Origin: a virus
Length of the DNA stretch: 28,367 nt
Direction: 5' to 3' (one strand)
IMG/VR virus record: IMGVR_UViG_3300028008_000084
Span: 1-28,367 of that record
Positions 1-9,000 of this stretch are shown piece after piece (position 1 is the stretch's first letter; each line of letters begins with the position of its first letter). Both the position numbers and the translations under genes were made by a program. The notes beneath the pieces were generated by a model. That model had not been told where the DNA came from and did no database searches. It saw only the letters and a list, made by a program, of their open reading frames with translations.

Positions 1-1
1 C

Positions 2-118
2 TCCATCATGGAGCAGAAGAAATCTATCCTGATGTCGAAGGCGCGTAACCTGGACAGCCAGCAAAACACTACACGCAAACTAACGACATCGAGGTTCATC
101 AACGAAAGGCGGTCATAA
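2..118 (+). CDS. C-terminus of an upstream virion gene, possibly the tail adaptor (gp11-like)
   Basis: This open frame enters from the left edge and ends in TAA at 116-118, which shares its last A with the ATG of the next gene. The same TAATG coupling is used elsewhere in this genome (27495-27499, 24633-24637), which favours this frame over the other two. About 38 residues are visible, ending in FINERRS. The position directly before the gp12-like tail gene suggests the T7 gp11-like tail tubular adaptor. That identity is inference from gene order; the fragment is too short to show a domain. Confidence 0.5.
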   Translation, partial: SIMEQKKSILMSKARNLDSQQNTTRKLTTSRFINERRS

Positions 119-2340
119 TGGCTAAGCTAAAGATACCGCTTCACAGCTTTCAATACGGTGAACTAAGCCCATCCTTTACATCTCGTGTCGATGCCGCAGT
201 CTATCAGGCTGGCGGTCAAAAGGTGCGTAACTTTATTATTCTTAACGAGGGTGGTGTAAAGAAGCGTCCTGGTGGAGAGTTTATCTACAAGTTCTCTGAT
301 AGTGTAAACACAGCTAATCGTCTTGAAGTTCGCGCAGAGCCTTTTACTTTCTCTGATGATGAGGAGTACATTTTGTGCTTTAAGAACAATGCACTGGATA
401 TTTTCTTTATTAACCCCTCTACTGGTGTGGTTGATACAACGCCAGTTACTTTGAGTGGGTCAACGGATTGTCCCTGGACTACAGAAATTATTCCTAATCT
501 TACCCTTGCGTCTTCTGGTGATGTAACGATTATCTGTCACCCAACTATTCCAACGCGAATACTGCGCAGAACCGCCTTGAAAACATTCGTGTCAGAGGTA
601 TTTACTTTTGATAACAATGGTAGCGATGGAACTCCTACGCACCCGTATTTTAAGTTTCAGCCCCCTGGAATGACATTGACCCCTTCCGCTATTACAGGAA
701 CTGGTGTTACTGTTACATCTAGTGGAGATTATTTTGTTGCAGATCATGTTGGGTCGTACTTGCTGATTGGCAACACGCCTTGTGAGATTAAGACTTATGT
801 TAGTGCAACTGAAGTTACTGTGGACGTTACTGGAACAATTCTTCGTAGACTGCTTCCAGATTCTATTGAAGTGTTTGATGGCACTGATGTTGTTCAAGTT
901 ACTATGGCTTTGCATGGCTTGGCTGTTGGTAACTCTTTTACTATTGATCGTGTGGGTGCTTTGGGCGGCCTTAATGCAAGTCATATCGAAGGGACAAAAA
1001 CAGTAAGCCGTGTTATTGATCTAAACACATTTGAGTATACTGCTGGCTCCAACGCATCTTCTTCTGCTATTGGCGGCGGCTCAGTAGAGATTTCTTCTAC
1101 AGCCCCAACTCCTGAGTGGTACGAACAGTCTTACTCTACCTTGCGTGGGTATCCTGGCGCAGTTACATTCCACGAGGGCAGACTGTGGTTTGCTGGATCG
1201 ACAGCACAGCCTGGTCACGTTTGGGCCTCCAAGTCTGGTAGCTTCTTTAACTTTGACGTTGGTACTGGCCTCGATGATGATGGTATTGACCTTAACTCAA
1301 ACTTTGGTGAGTACTCCCAAATTCTTCATCTGGTAGTTAATCGTGACCTGCAAATTTTTTCTGCAAGTTCTGAGTCGTTTATCCCTGCCTTTAATGACCG
1401 CCCAGTTACCCCTGCAAACGCCATAGTGAAGCGTCAGACGCCGTTTGGGTGTTCCGCTATGCGACCCCAGCCGTTTGATGGCGCAACGCTCTATACGCAA
1501 GCCTCTGGCAAGATGCTGGGTTCTTATGTTTATAGTGAGGTGGAGCAAGCCTACAACACTGAGAATGTGTCTGTAACTGCTCAACACTTGATGCGTAACC
1601 CCATTCAGTCCTCAAGCATTAAGGGTGGCTTTGATCGAGCAGAGTCTTACTGCTTTATGGTAAACGATGACAACACTGTTTCTATCTTTTACTCCTCTCG
1701 TGGCGACCAGCGAGCAGGATGGATGCTTTGGGATACCCCTGGTAAATTCCACAGTATTTGCACTGTAGATCGCAATGTGTATGCCATTACTATTAGAGAC
1801 GATGGTAACGGCACTGATGCGTATTTCCTGGAGAAGTTTAACACTGAGATGCCTATGGACTTCTGTAATGAGTACAGTGGCACTGCTGGTGTCTTTACTG
1901 TCAGTTCGCAGTTTAGTGATGGTGCTGTTGTAAAAGTAGTTAGCGGCACAGATTACTTGGGTGAATTTACTGTATCTGGCGGTGAGGTGGATGTATCTGC
2001 TGTTAAGGAAGTTACTACTGCTTACATTGGATACCAGTTCAATCCTATCCTAGAAACTATGCCTATTGATGCGATGACATCTGGTGGGCCTATTACTGCT
2101 GGCCCTCGTAAGATTGATATGGTTACTCTCGATCTTGAGGACACATTGTCTGCCGCAGTCAATGGCAAGGATATGATTATTAGAAACACTACCGATGACT
2201 TCTCCCTTGATAGGAATAAGTTTACAGGTAGAAAAGAATTTAGGTTGATTGGAATTGGGCGTGACCCTACTGTGATTGTAACGCAGTCTGTTCCATTCGA
2301 CTTGCAGATTAACGGTATGGTAATTGAGGTAACATTTTAA
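118..2340 (+). CDS. Large virion tail protein, T7 gp12 (nozzle)-like
   Basis: This encodes 740 aa. The N-terminus carries the pattern GELSPSFTSRVD (about residues 14-25), followed by an NFI-x-EGGVKKRPG segment. This signature is common at the start of large tail or stabilisation proteins of T7-like and related podoviruses. The rest is beta-rich with many Thr, Val and Gly, and shows no signal peptide or membrane segment. T7 gp12 is 794 aa, so the size fits. The gene sits directly before gp14/15/16-like genes, as gp12 does in spirit in T7. It starts at ATG 118 after AAAGGCGG. The expected role is the tail tube/nozzle attached to the adaptor. The family assignment is moderately sure; the exact position in the tail is inferred. 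Confidence 0.7.
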   Translation: MAKLKIPLHSFQYGELSPSFTSRVDAAVYQAGGQKVRNFIILNEGGVKKRPGGEFIYKFSDSVNTANRLEVRAEPFTFSDDEEYILCFKNNALDIFFINPSTGVVDTTPVTLSGSTDCPWTTEIIPNLTLASSGDVTIICHPTIPTRILRRTALKTFVSEVFTFDNNGSDGTPTHPYFKFQPPGMTLTPSAITGTGVTVTSSGDYFVADHVGSYLLIGNTPCEIKTYVSATEVTVDVTGTILRRLLPDSIEVFDGTDVVQVTMALHGLAVGNSFTIDRVGALGGLNASHIEGTKTVSRVIDLNTFEYTAGSNASSSAIGGGSVEISSTAPTPEWYEQSYSTLRGYPGAVTFHEGRLWFAGSTAQPGHVWASKSGSFFNFDVGTGLDDDGIDLNSNFGEYSQILHLVVNRDLQIFSASSESFIPAFNDRPVTPANAIVKRQTPFGCSAMRPQPFDGATLYTQASGKMLGSYVYSEVEQAYNTENVSVTAQHLMRNPIQSSSIKGGFDRAESYCFMVNDDNTVSIFYSSRGDQRAGWMLWDTPGKFHSICTVDRNVYAITIRDDGNGTDAYFLEKFNTEMPMDFCNEYSGTAGVFTVSSQFSDGAVVKVVSGTDYLGEFTVSGGEVDVSAVKEVTTAYIGYQFNPILETMPIDAMTSGGPITAGPRKIDMVTLDLEDTLSAAVNGKDMIIRNTTDDFSLDRNKFTGRKEFRLIGIGRDPTVIVTQSVPFDLQINGMVIEVTF

Positions 2341-2783
2341 TGTCAGCATTAGTATTTGGTTTATCAGCAGTATCGGCTGGCTTTGGTTTAAGCGCAGGTC
2401 GTAAAGCCGCAAGAGAGACTCGCAAGGCGGGACAACGCCAGGCGGCTGAGATTATAAAGCAACGCTTTCTTGTTCGAGAGATTGCTACCCAGCAACACCT
2501 AAACAGGTCTGATCAGTACGCGCAAACTGCGTCATACAACAGGGCGGCGGCGGCTTACATGGGACGCAGTGACCGCAGTATTGCCGCGCTTCGTCGCCGT
2601 GAGGCAACGCTTTATGGTCGTGATGTTGAGCGTATTAGAACGCAAGAAGAAGCAGATGTTGCAAATCTTTATGCTCAAGCTGAAGGCACTATTGATAGAG
2701 CAAAAGCACAAGCAAGTGCAATCAAGGCACAAACTTACGGAAGTCTTCTTAACACTGCCATAACTGCGGCGGCTATAGCATAA
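2340..2783 (+). CDS. Internal virion protein, T7 gp14-like
   Basis: This encodes 147 aa. The ATG overlaps the TAA of the nozzle gene (TAATG). A short hydrophobic N-terminal stretch (about residues 3-18) is followed by a long Ala/Arg/Gln-rich helical middle and an apolar C-terminus (NTAITAAAIA). T7 gp14 (196 aa) has the same build and forms the pore in the outer membrane during DNA ejection. Position directly upstream of the gp15- and gp16-like genes supports the call. No catalytic motif is visible. The sequence itself is low in complexity, so the assignment rests on size, composition and gene order. Confidence 0.62.
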   Translation: MSALVFGLSAVSAGFGLSAGRKAARETRKAGQRQAAEIIKQRFLVREIATQQHLNRSDQYAQTASYNRAAAAYMGRSDRSIAALRRREATLYGRDVERIRTQEEADVANLYAQAEGTIDRAKAQASAIKAQTYGSLLNTAITAAAIA

Positions 2784-2800
2784 GGTAATGTAGGTGAATT

Positions 2801-4921
2801 ATGGTAGAGATTAAAAAAACAGCCGCAGGTCAATCTATCCTCAATCGCAGGATTGGGGTGGTAAACACACAAACTGGCAAAGAGGACGCATATAAGGCGC
2901 AAGCCAATGCTTTCTTCCAGCTCAGCCAAAGTGGTATGCGTCTTGCATCGCAACTAGGGCAGGCAGAGGCCAAAGAATATGCCATGGGCGCACCTCTTGA
3001 AGCTCGTGATGAAAACGGAAACCTTTTGCCAGCAGAGCTTCCTGATGACATTTGGTTTGGTCGTGCTGGTCGCGCTGATGCAAAGCAAATCCTAGACCAA
3101 CGCTACATGGCAAAGTGGAGGGTTGATGCGGCAGAACAATTTAATAATTACGCAAAAAACAACCCTACTAATGCAGACGGGTTTAAGCAGTTTTCTGCAA
3201 GTTACCTAGCCCAGACTCAAGGCCTTCTGAAAGAACAAGGAGATGAAGCGCTTGCTAATATCGTTGGCGCTCAAGGTTACACGCTTGCGGGAGAGTATGC
3301 CTTAAAACTAGAAACCAATGCCGCCCAACTAGAGCAAGAGCAAGGCCTTGCTGATGCCAAAGCAAACTACGACATGATCACTAGCGACATGGCTCAAAGG
3401 TTTGCTAATGGTGAAATTAGTTTTGAGCAAGCTGGTTCCTTAATTGATGACATGGCAAGAGACGCCCAGGTCATTTTTGGTGCAACACCTAGATATGCTC
3501 AAGACCTAAAGTCTACAACTAGACGCGCTTTGTTTGAAAGAAAAATGGCAGTGTCTTTTAGGGGCAAGTCTGAAACAGAAATTAATACAGCTATTCTCGA
3601 CCTTGTTACCAATAACACAGACAGCAAGATTGCCCAGGAAGAGCCAGATCTGTTTGTGTCTTTCCAACAGATTCCAGAATCATCAAGGGATGGTGCTGAG
3701 TCTGAGATGAACTCTGTTCGCCAAATGGTAGCTAATGAACGTGCAGTAAATAAGGAAGCAATAGAATTTCAAAGCTATGTTGGCAATGGATTTTATGGGA
3801 CAGGCGATCAATCTGCAAAAGCATTTGCTCAACTTACTGGTACAGACACCAACAGTATTAGTTCCTTTTTGCAAGATTTTGACCGTGAATCATTAGGTGA
3901 TCCTGGTGTACAAAAGTTTATGCGACAGGCAAGTAGTATGCCGACATTTATCAAAAATGCTATCTCCCAACTATCAACAGGCATGATTGATGGTTTCCCA
4001 GGTGGGGTAAACGGTGCTTTGGTTGCGGTTGAGCTTGCTCAAAACTTTACAATTAACCCTGATGGGACAAGACATTATAAAAATTTGAGCACTGATGAAG
4101 CATTTTTCTTGAATGGTTTTACCAATCTTATTGAAAGGTATGGTGTTGGAAGAGCCGCAGAGTTACATCAGGATGCTAGAAAAATAGTAAAAAATGATGC
4201 TGAATGGCTTGGCATTATTCATGCCCAGACAGAGTATGAAGGCACAAGTGTTTATGAGGGTGCTAAACAATCTTTAATAAAACATAACCCAGGAATCAAT
4301 ATAGCTGACCTTGAGGATTTTGTTTACCCTTACGCAAAACAGCTTGCCATACCAGGAATGGATGCAGAAACTGCCGCCGAGACCGTTGCTCAAATCCATG
4401 AGCAAAGGCATTTACAGTATTTTGGTTCGTATTTATTACCTGGACGAGAAACTGTAGCGTACTCTCCTGCTTATTACTTCCGAGACAACTCAGCAACAAG
4501 GCCAGGATTTATTCAAGATATAGTTTCTCCAGATAAATTTCGTCATGGTAGGCTTGGTAAATTTAATAATTACGTTCAGGATACCGTTAGGTCTGTTATT
4601 AAACAATTACCAGGTGGAACTTTTGGCACAATGCCCAAAAATCCCGCATATGGAACAGACTTTTTTGTTAAGCCAAGTCCTAATAATACTTCCGACAAAG
4701 GTAGTTTTATGGTTGTTAATCACGAGGGGACAACAATCTTAGACATTAATGGTGCTCCAATTAATATCACCACAAAGGGCGTTGAAAAAATGTTTAAGAT
4801 GAAAACAAACCAAGCCCTGATTGCTGAAAACTTAGAGTATGATATAGAAGTGCAAAAAGCTAAGGTAGAGCGTGAAGAACTTCAGCGCAGTCTTCCTCAG
4901 TTTGTTTTTGGTCCGCGCTAG
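2801..4921 (+). CDS. Internal virion protein, T7 gp15-like
   Basis: This encodes 706 aa, close to T7 gp15 (747 aa). The ATG at 2801 follows AGGTG with a 5-nt gap. The protein is mostly charged and helical, with Gln/Ala-rich stretches (about residues 20-60 and 125-200) and no membrane segment. It lies between a gp14-like and a gp16-like gene, which is the invariant order of the T7 ejectosome. In T7, gp15 forms the periplasmic tunnel part of the channel. No enzyme motif was found. Identity is by synteny, size and composition rather than a residue signature. Confidence 0.6.
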   Translation: MVEIKKTAAGQSILNRRIGVVNTQTGKEDAYKAQANAFFQLSQSGMRLASQLGQAEAKEYAMGAPLEARDENGNLLPAELPDDIWFGRAGRADAKQILDQRYMAKWRVDAAEQFNNYAKNNPTNADGFKQFSASYLAQTQGLLKEQGDEALANIVGAQGYTLAGEYALKLETNAAQLEQEQGLADAKANYDMITSDMAQRFANGEISFEQAGSLIDDMARDAQVIFGATPRYAQDLKSTTRRALFERKMAVSFRGKSETEINTAILDLVTNNTDSKIAQEEPDLFVSFQQIPESSRDGAESEMNSVRQMVANERAVNKEAIEFQSYVGNGFYGTGDQSAKAFAQLTGTDTNSISSFLQDFDRESLGDPGVQKFMRQASSMPTFIKNAISQLSTGMIDGFPGGVNGALVAVELAQNFTINPDGTRHYKNLSTDEAFFLNGFTNLIERYGVGRAAELHQDARKIVKNDAEWLGIIHAQTEYEGTSVYEGAKQSLIKHNPGINIADLEDFVYPYAKQLAIPGMDAETAAETVAQIHEQRHLQYFGSYLLPGRETVAYSPAYYFRDNSATRPGFIQDIVSPDKFRHGRLGKFNNYVQDTVRSVIKQLPGGTFGTMPKNPAYGTDFFVKPSPNNTSDKGSFMVVNHEGTTILDINGAPINITTKGVEKMFKMKTNQALIAENLEYDIEVQKAKVEREELQRSLPQFVFGPR

Positions 4922-4931
4922 AAAGAAAAAT

Positions 4932-7900
4932 ATGTCAGATAAAATTTACGATCTTTTTGAAAGAGGTTCATCTCCCGACATAGATGAGACTTTGCGTGAG
5001 CGTGGTTTTATGGAAAATCTTGGCGCGGCAATGGGCTATCAATTTGGGCCAATGACCTCTAGGGCACAAGAACTTTTTCTTTTTAACCAAACTACTGCTG
5101 ATGAAAACTACGACTTTAAGTCAGACCTTGAAGGCTATGAAAACTTTTATGCCGAACTTTCTCGCGCAACCAGCGCAGACCACGCTAAGTTTATTAAGCA
5201 TGGCATTAATGACAACATTCAACGCCGACGAGTTTTGGCAGAAACTTCTTGGTACTATCCATCACAGTTAATTGCTGGTGCTGTAGATTTAGCTAACCTT
5301 CCGTTTTACTTTCCTATTGTTGGTCAAATGGGGCTAGTCGCAAAAGGCGGCATGACTGTGGCTCAAGCGGCCAAGGCATCAGCCAAGGGTGGTTTGGCGG
5401 CAGGTGTGATTGCAGAAAGTTATCGCGCCCCTTTTGACCCGCTTGCAACTAAACAAGAGGTTCTTGCTAACTTAGTTACGACCACTGCCTTTGGTACTGT
5501 TCTTGGCTCAGTCCCTTCTGCGTACAGAAACTTTGGGCCAGCACTACGCAAAAGCGTAAACAACATCAAGAACATCCACACTGATACTGGTTCTTTCAAA
5601 GACAATATGTATGAGGGCACTAAGATCAATAGCACTCGTGACGATACATATAATGCCAACTATGATGAGCCAGCTACAGATGCAAAAATTGTAGTAGGTA
5701 ATACTGGCAGGATGCGTGGAAGTCGCTACATTCCTGCTTACTTCCAGCCCCAAAACAATACTATCTATATTGACTTAGAGTATATCGCTGGGACATTTGC
5801 AGACAAACCTTGGACTAAACCAAAGGTAAAGGGTGTGAAGCCCTTGGATGCTGACGAGTTTCTTGACGCAGAAGAGTGGGTTGAGTTTGTTAAGCTACAT
5901 GAAATTTTTCACACTATTAACAAAACTGAAGATCTGAGAAAAAGAAATCCAAATGTCCCCGATGCCGACTTCAAAGCATGGGTAGAGAATTTAATGAACT
6001 CTTATGCTTTGTCTGAAATCAGAAAACGACGCGAAAAACTTACTACTCCATTTCCAGTCAAGTTTGATAAAGATACAAATACCATTCATGTGAATGATGA
6101 ACTTATTGAAGATATGTTCGAGGAGGGTGCGTGGGTTGTGCCAGACGTTGAGGGAGCAACGCCTCTGCGAGACAGGGACATTAACAGCCCTAACGAATAT
6201 AAAAACTTTCTAATCCACCAGGCAAAGTTGCGCTCTGAAAAAAGTCGTGAACCTGGTGAAAGTAGCGCACAGTATAACGACAGAATTAATAAAGAAGCAC
6301 TTGCTAGAACCTATGAGGGGCACGGTCAAGACAAGAACGTGTTTACCAATAGTTTCTTTTACAAAATGATTACATCTCCTGGCAAACGCATACTTCTTAA
6401 TGACAGTATGCCAGATGTTGCAAAGAGAATATACAATATGCTTGCTGGTGGTGGTCGAATGGCTACCGAAAGAAATATGTTTGGCGATGGAACGCAGTCA
6501 GTAGAAGCAAGATCAAAGCGGCATGAAGCAAAAGGCTTGGCCGTTTTGTCTGCTATTCGACAAATTTATGACAAGCAAACAAGTCAAATCTCAAAGTTTG
6601 TGGGGGCAACAAGCCCACTTATTGAGCGTATGCGTGCTGGTATGACGTTTGATGAGTTCTTTGAATTTCATGCTGACCGTTACATTCGCAATAGCGAAGG
6701 CTCTTTTATGGGGCCAAAGCAAGAGTTTGAGTTAGAAGTTGATGGGTATTTTAACGAGTTCTTTAAGTTCTATAGAGAGTTCGCAGAAGACACTGGGGCG
6801 TTTAAGTCCTCGGGAGATTTGCTGGAATCTATCAAAGCCGCACAGCGTGAGATAGATAGAATACAAGCACAAACAGATTCTATTAATGCTCAATCAGCAC
6901 AAAAACAAGCTGACCTGGAGCGCATGAGAAAACAAAACGAATCTATTGAGGCTCAAGCCCGAGCAAATAATGATGCGTATAGCCAAAAGCAACTTGACCT
7001 TCTCAGGCGCAATGAAGAACGTATTAAGAAACTAGAAGAAGAAGGTACTGTTACACCAAGACAGCAACAACTTCTTGATCTTAACGAGAAAAGACTTGCA
7101 AGGCTAAATGAAGAATTTGAAACACTGTCCGTAATGCAACAAAACGGCATGGTTTCTGATCGCTTTTACTTCCCTATCTATTATGATAAGCAGCGATTAA
7201 AGGCAGAGCCAGAGTTTCGTGAACGCTTTAAGCAGGTTATTTCGCAACATATCGAAGAAAATCCAGAGCTGTTTACTAAATTTTATGACGAGGCTTCGGG
7301 TAAGTATGTAGACCGTGAAACCGTCCGTGACCCCGTTGCAATCGCTGATGAGATTGTAGAAAACATGATTGACGATCATGTGGCAGACTTGGATTACAAT
7401 GGCCCACCTTCTGCTAAGAGCCTTCGTGTTCGTCAACTTAATATTCCCGAGTGGAAGGTTGCTGACTTTACCATTAAGAACCCGCAAGTAATCCTACACT
7501 ATGCTCGTCAAATGGGTAATCGACTTGAGTATCGTAACAAGTTTGGCAGGGCAACCATTGATGACCTTCTTGATGACGCAGAATATGCGGCAATCGAAGA
7601 AGGCAAAATGACTGAGCCAGAGATTGCCCAAATGCGCCGCGACCTTACGTTTGATTATGAACGTGTAATGGGTATTCACTTAAGAAACCCAGAGCGTCTT
7701 GATGCTCGAATGGTAAGAATTATTCAAGACATTGCATCTGTGGCTTTCCTTGGTAAGGCTGGCATAGCGTCTGTTACTGATGCAGGTAACATCATTCTAC
7801 AGCACGGCTTTCAAAAGTCCTTTGATATGGGTCTTGCAAAGCATCAGTCAATGGGGCGGCTCGCATCTTTGGCAGAGTTGGAACAGTATGTGGTCGGCCT

Positions 7901-8975
7901 AGACCTTGCAGTGAATGGCGCACAACAACGTGTACTTGCTGATACAACAACACAAATTAATCCTAATTCTGTTGAACGTGCTTTCAATTCATTTACTGGT
8001 GCATTTTACAATATACCTCTTCTTGGCAACAACCTTGGCTTTGTAACCAGACTAGGCAAGCGTGTAGATGCACCTATGCGGATGAATCAAATTATTGAGG
8101 GTTCAATTAATTATGCAAAGCTAGATGATGCAAGTCGGCGTGACCTTGCAAAACTTGGCATTGATGAAATGACTGCTCGCAAGATTGCACAAATGCCATT
8201 TGAAGAGGTAGATGGTTTCTTTGTTGGCAATATGGATGCTTGGCCTTCTGCTACAAAGCTAGACAGAGAACTCAAGGCAAAGGTAGAAACTGCCCTAAAC
8301 ATTGGGGTTGGTAACTCTATTCTTATGGCAAACATATCTGAACGTCCGATTCTTATGGATGGCGTCTTGTATGTTGAATGGAAGCCTTGGATGGAAGCTG
8401 GTGGCTTTGTAATTGATGAGCGAGTTTCTACCAAAAACATTAAATACACGCGCCTTGAGTCTAAAGTAATGGGTATGCCGTTCCAGTTTATGAGTTACTC
8501 GCTTGCCGCGACCGCAGGTATTACTGGCGCAATGTTTGATCCTTATAAGAAACATCGCTTAATTGGTCTGGCATCACTAATTGGACTTGGTTATGTTGGC
8601 TTGCAGTTTAAGCACGAGGACTGGTGGTTTGAAAACAGAAGCAAGGGCGACCTGTTGTTGCGCTCTATTGATGCCTCTGGTGTCCCTGGCATTTATGGTG
8701 AGTTGGCATATACAGGTATACATGCGTTGATTGGTGGCGGTGTTATAGATACTGGCGGCAAGTATAAACCTACTGGTGTGGGTGAGGTATTTGGTGGTTT
8801 AGCAGGTGCTGGCCCTGGTCTGATGTACGATTATGCTAGAGGCCTAAAAGATTTGTTTGATGGTGGGGACACAGATCTAGCAGAGAGGCTTAAATACCTT
8901 CTTCCCATACCTCCTTTGTTTGGTATGAAAGATGATATGCAAGACCTTGTTGGTGATGCAATTAGTGGAAAATAA
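4932..8975 (+). CDS. Giant internal virion (ejection) protein, gp16-like, with an HExxH metallopeptidase motif
   Basis: This encodes 1347 aa from ATG 4932; an in-frame extension to 4872 would overlap the previous gene and lacks a good ribosome site. The size and position match T7 gp16 (1318 aa), which spans the inner membrane during ejection. Unlike T7 gp16, I see no N-terminal lytic transglycosylase motif. Instead residues 323-327 read HEIFH, a zincin HExxH, preceded by a strand-like segment (NNTIYIDLEYI) and followed by E352 in a helix (AWVENLMNSYA), a plausible third zinc ligand. A charged coiled coil rich in Gln, Glu and Lys lies at about residues 635-735. A Gly-rich hydrophobic segment (GLASLIGLGYVGLQF) lies near residues 1215-1230. 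Ejection role: likely. Protease activity: inferred from the motif only. Confidence 0.7.
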   Translation: MSDKIYDLFERGSSPDIDETLRERGFMENLGAAMGYQFGPMTSRAQELFLFNQTTADENYDFKSDLEGYENFYAELSRATSADHAKFIKHGINDNIQRRRVLAETSWYYPSQLIAGAVDLANLPFYFPIVGQMGLVAKGGMTVAQAAKASAKGGLAAGVIAESYRAPFDPLATKQEVLANLVTTTAFGTVLGSVPSAYRNFGPALRKSVNNIKNIHTDTGSFKDNMYEGTKINSTRDDTYNANYDEPATDAKIVVGNTGRMRGSRYIPAYFQPQNNTIYIDLEYIAGTFADKPWTKPKVKGVKPLDADEFLDAEEWVEFVKLHEIFHTINKTEDLRKRNPNVPDADFKAWVENLMNSYALSEIRKRREKLTTPFPVKFDKDTNTIHVNDELIEDMFEEGAWVVPDVEGATPLRDRDINSPNEYKNFLIHQAKLRSEKSREPGESSAQYNDRINKEALARTYEGHGQDKNVFTNSFFYKMITSPGKRILLNDSMPDVAKRIYNMLAGGGRMATERNMFGDGTQSVEARSKRHEAKGLAVLSAIRQIYDKQTSQISKFVGATSPLIERMRAGMTFDEFFEFHADRYIRNSEGSFMGPKQEFELEVDGYFNEFFKFYREFAEDTGAFKSSGDLLESIKAAQREIDRIQAQTDSINAQSAQKQADLERMRKQNESIEAQARANNDAYSQKQLDLLRRNEERIKKLEEEGTVTPRQQQLLDLNEKRLARLNEEFETLSVMQQNGMVSDRFYFPIYYDKQRLKAEPEFRERFKQVISQHIEENPELFTKFYDEASGKYVDRETVRDPVAIADEIVENMIDDHVADLDYNGPPSAKSLRVRQLNIPEWKVADFTIKNPQVILHYARQMGNRLEYRNKFGRATIDDLLDDAEYAAIEEGKMTEPEIAQMRRDLTFDYERVMGIHLRNPERLDARMVRIIQDIASVAFLGKAGIASVTDAGNIILQHGFQKSFDMGLAKHQSMGRLASLAELEQYVVGLDLAVNGAQQRVLADTTTQINPNSVERAFNSFTGAFYNIPLLGNNLGFVTRLGKRVDAPMRMNQIIEGSINYAKLDDASRRDLAKLGIDEMTARKIAQMPFEEVDGFFVGNMDAWPSATKLDRELKAKVETALNIGVGNSILMANISERPILMDGVLYVEWKPWMEAGGFVIDERVSTKNIKYTRLESKVMGMPFQFMSYSLAATAGITGAMFDPYKKHRLIGLASLIGLGYVGLQFKHEDWWFENRSKGDLLLRSIDASGVPGIYGELAYTGIHALIGGGVIDTGGKYKPTGVGEVFGGLAGAGPGLMYDYARGLKDLFDGGDTDLAERLKYLLPIPPLFGMKDDMQDLVGDAISGK

Positions 8976-9000
8976 ACTTAAATAGTGTTAGGATGCAGAC

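Noticed and set aside
4932-6000. Lytic transglycosylase at the N-terminus of the gp16-like protein
   Set aside because: I could not find the ES/GLxQ-type motif expected for such a domain.
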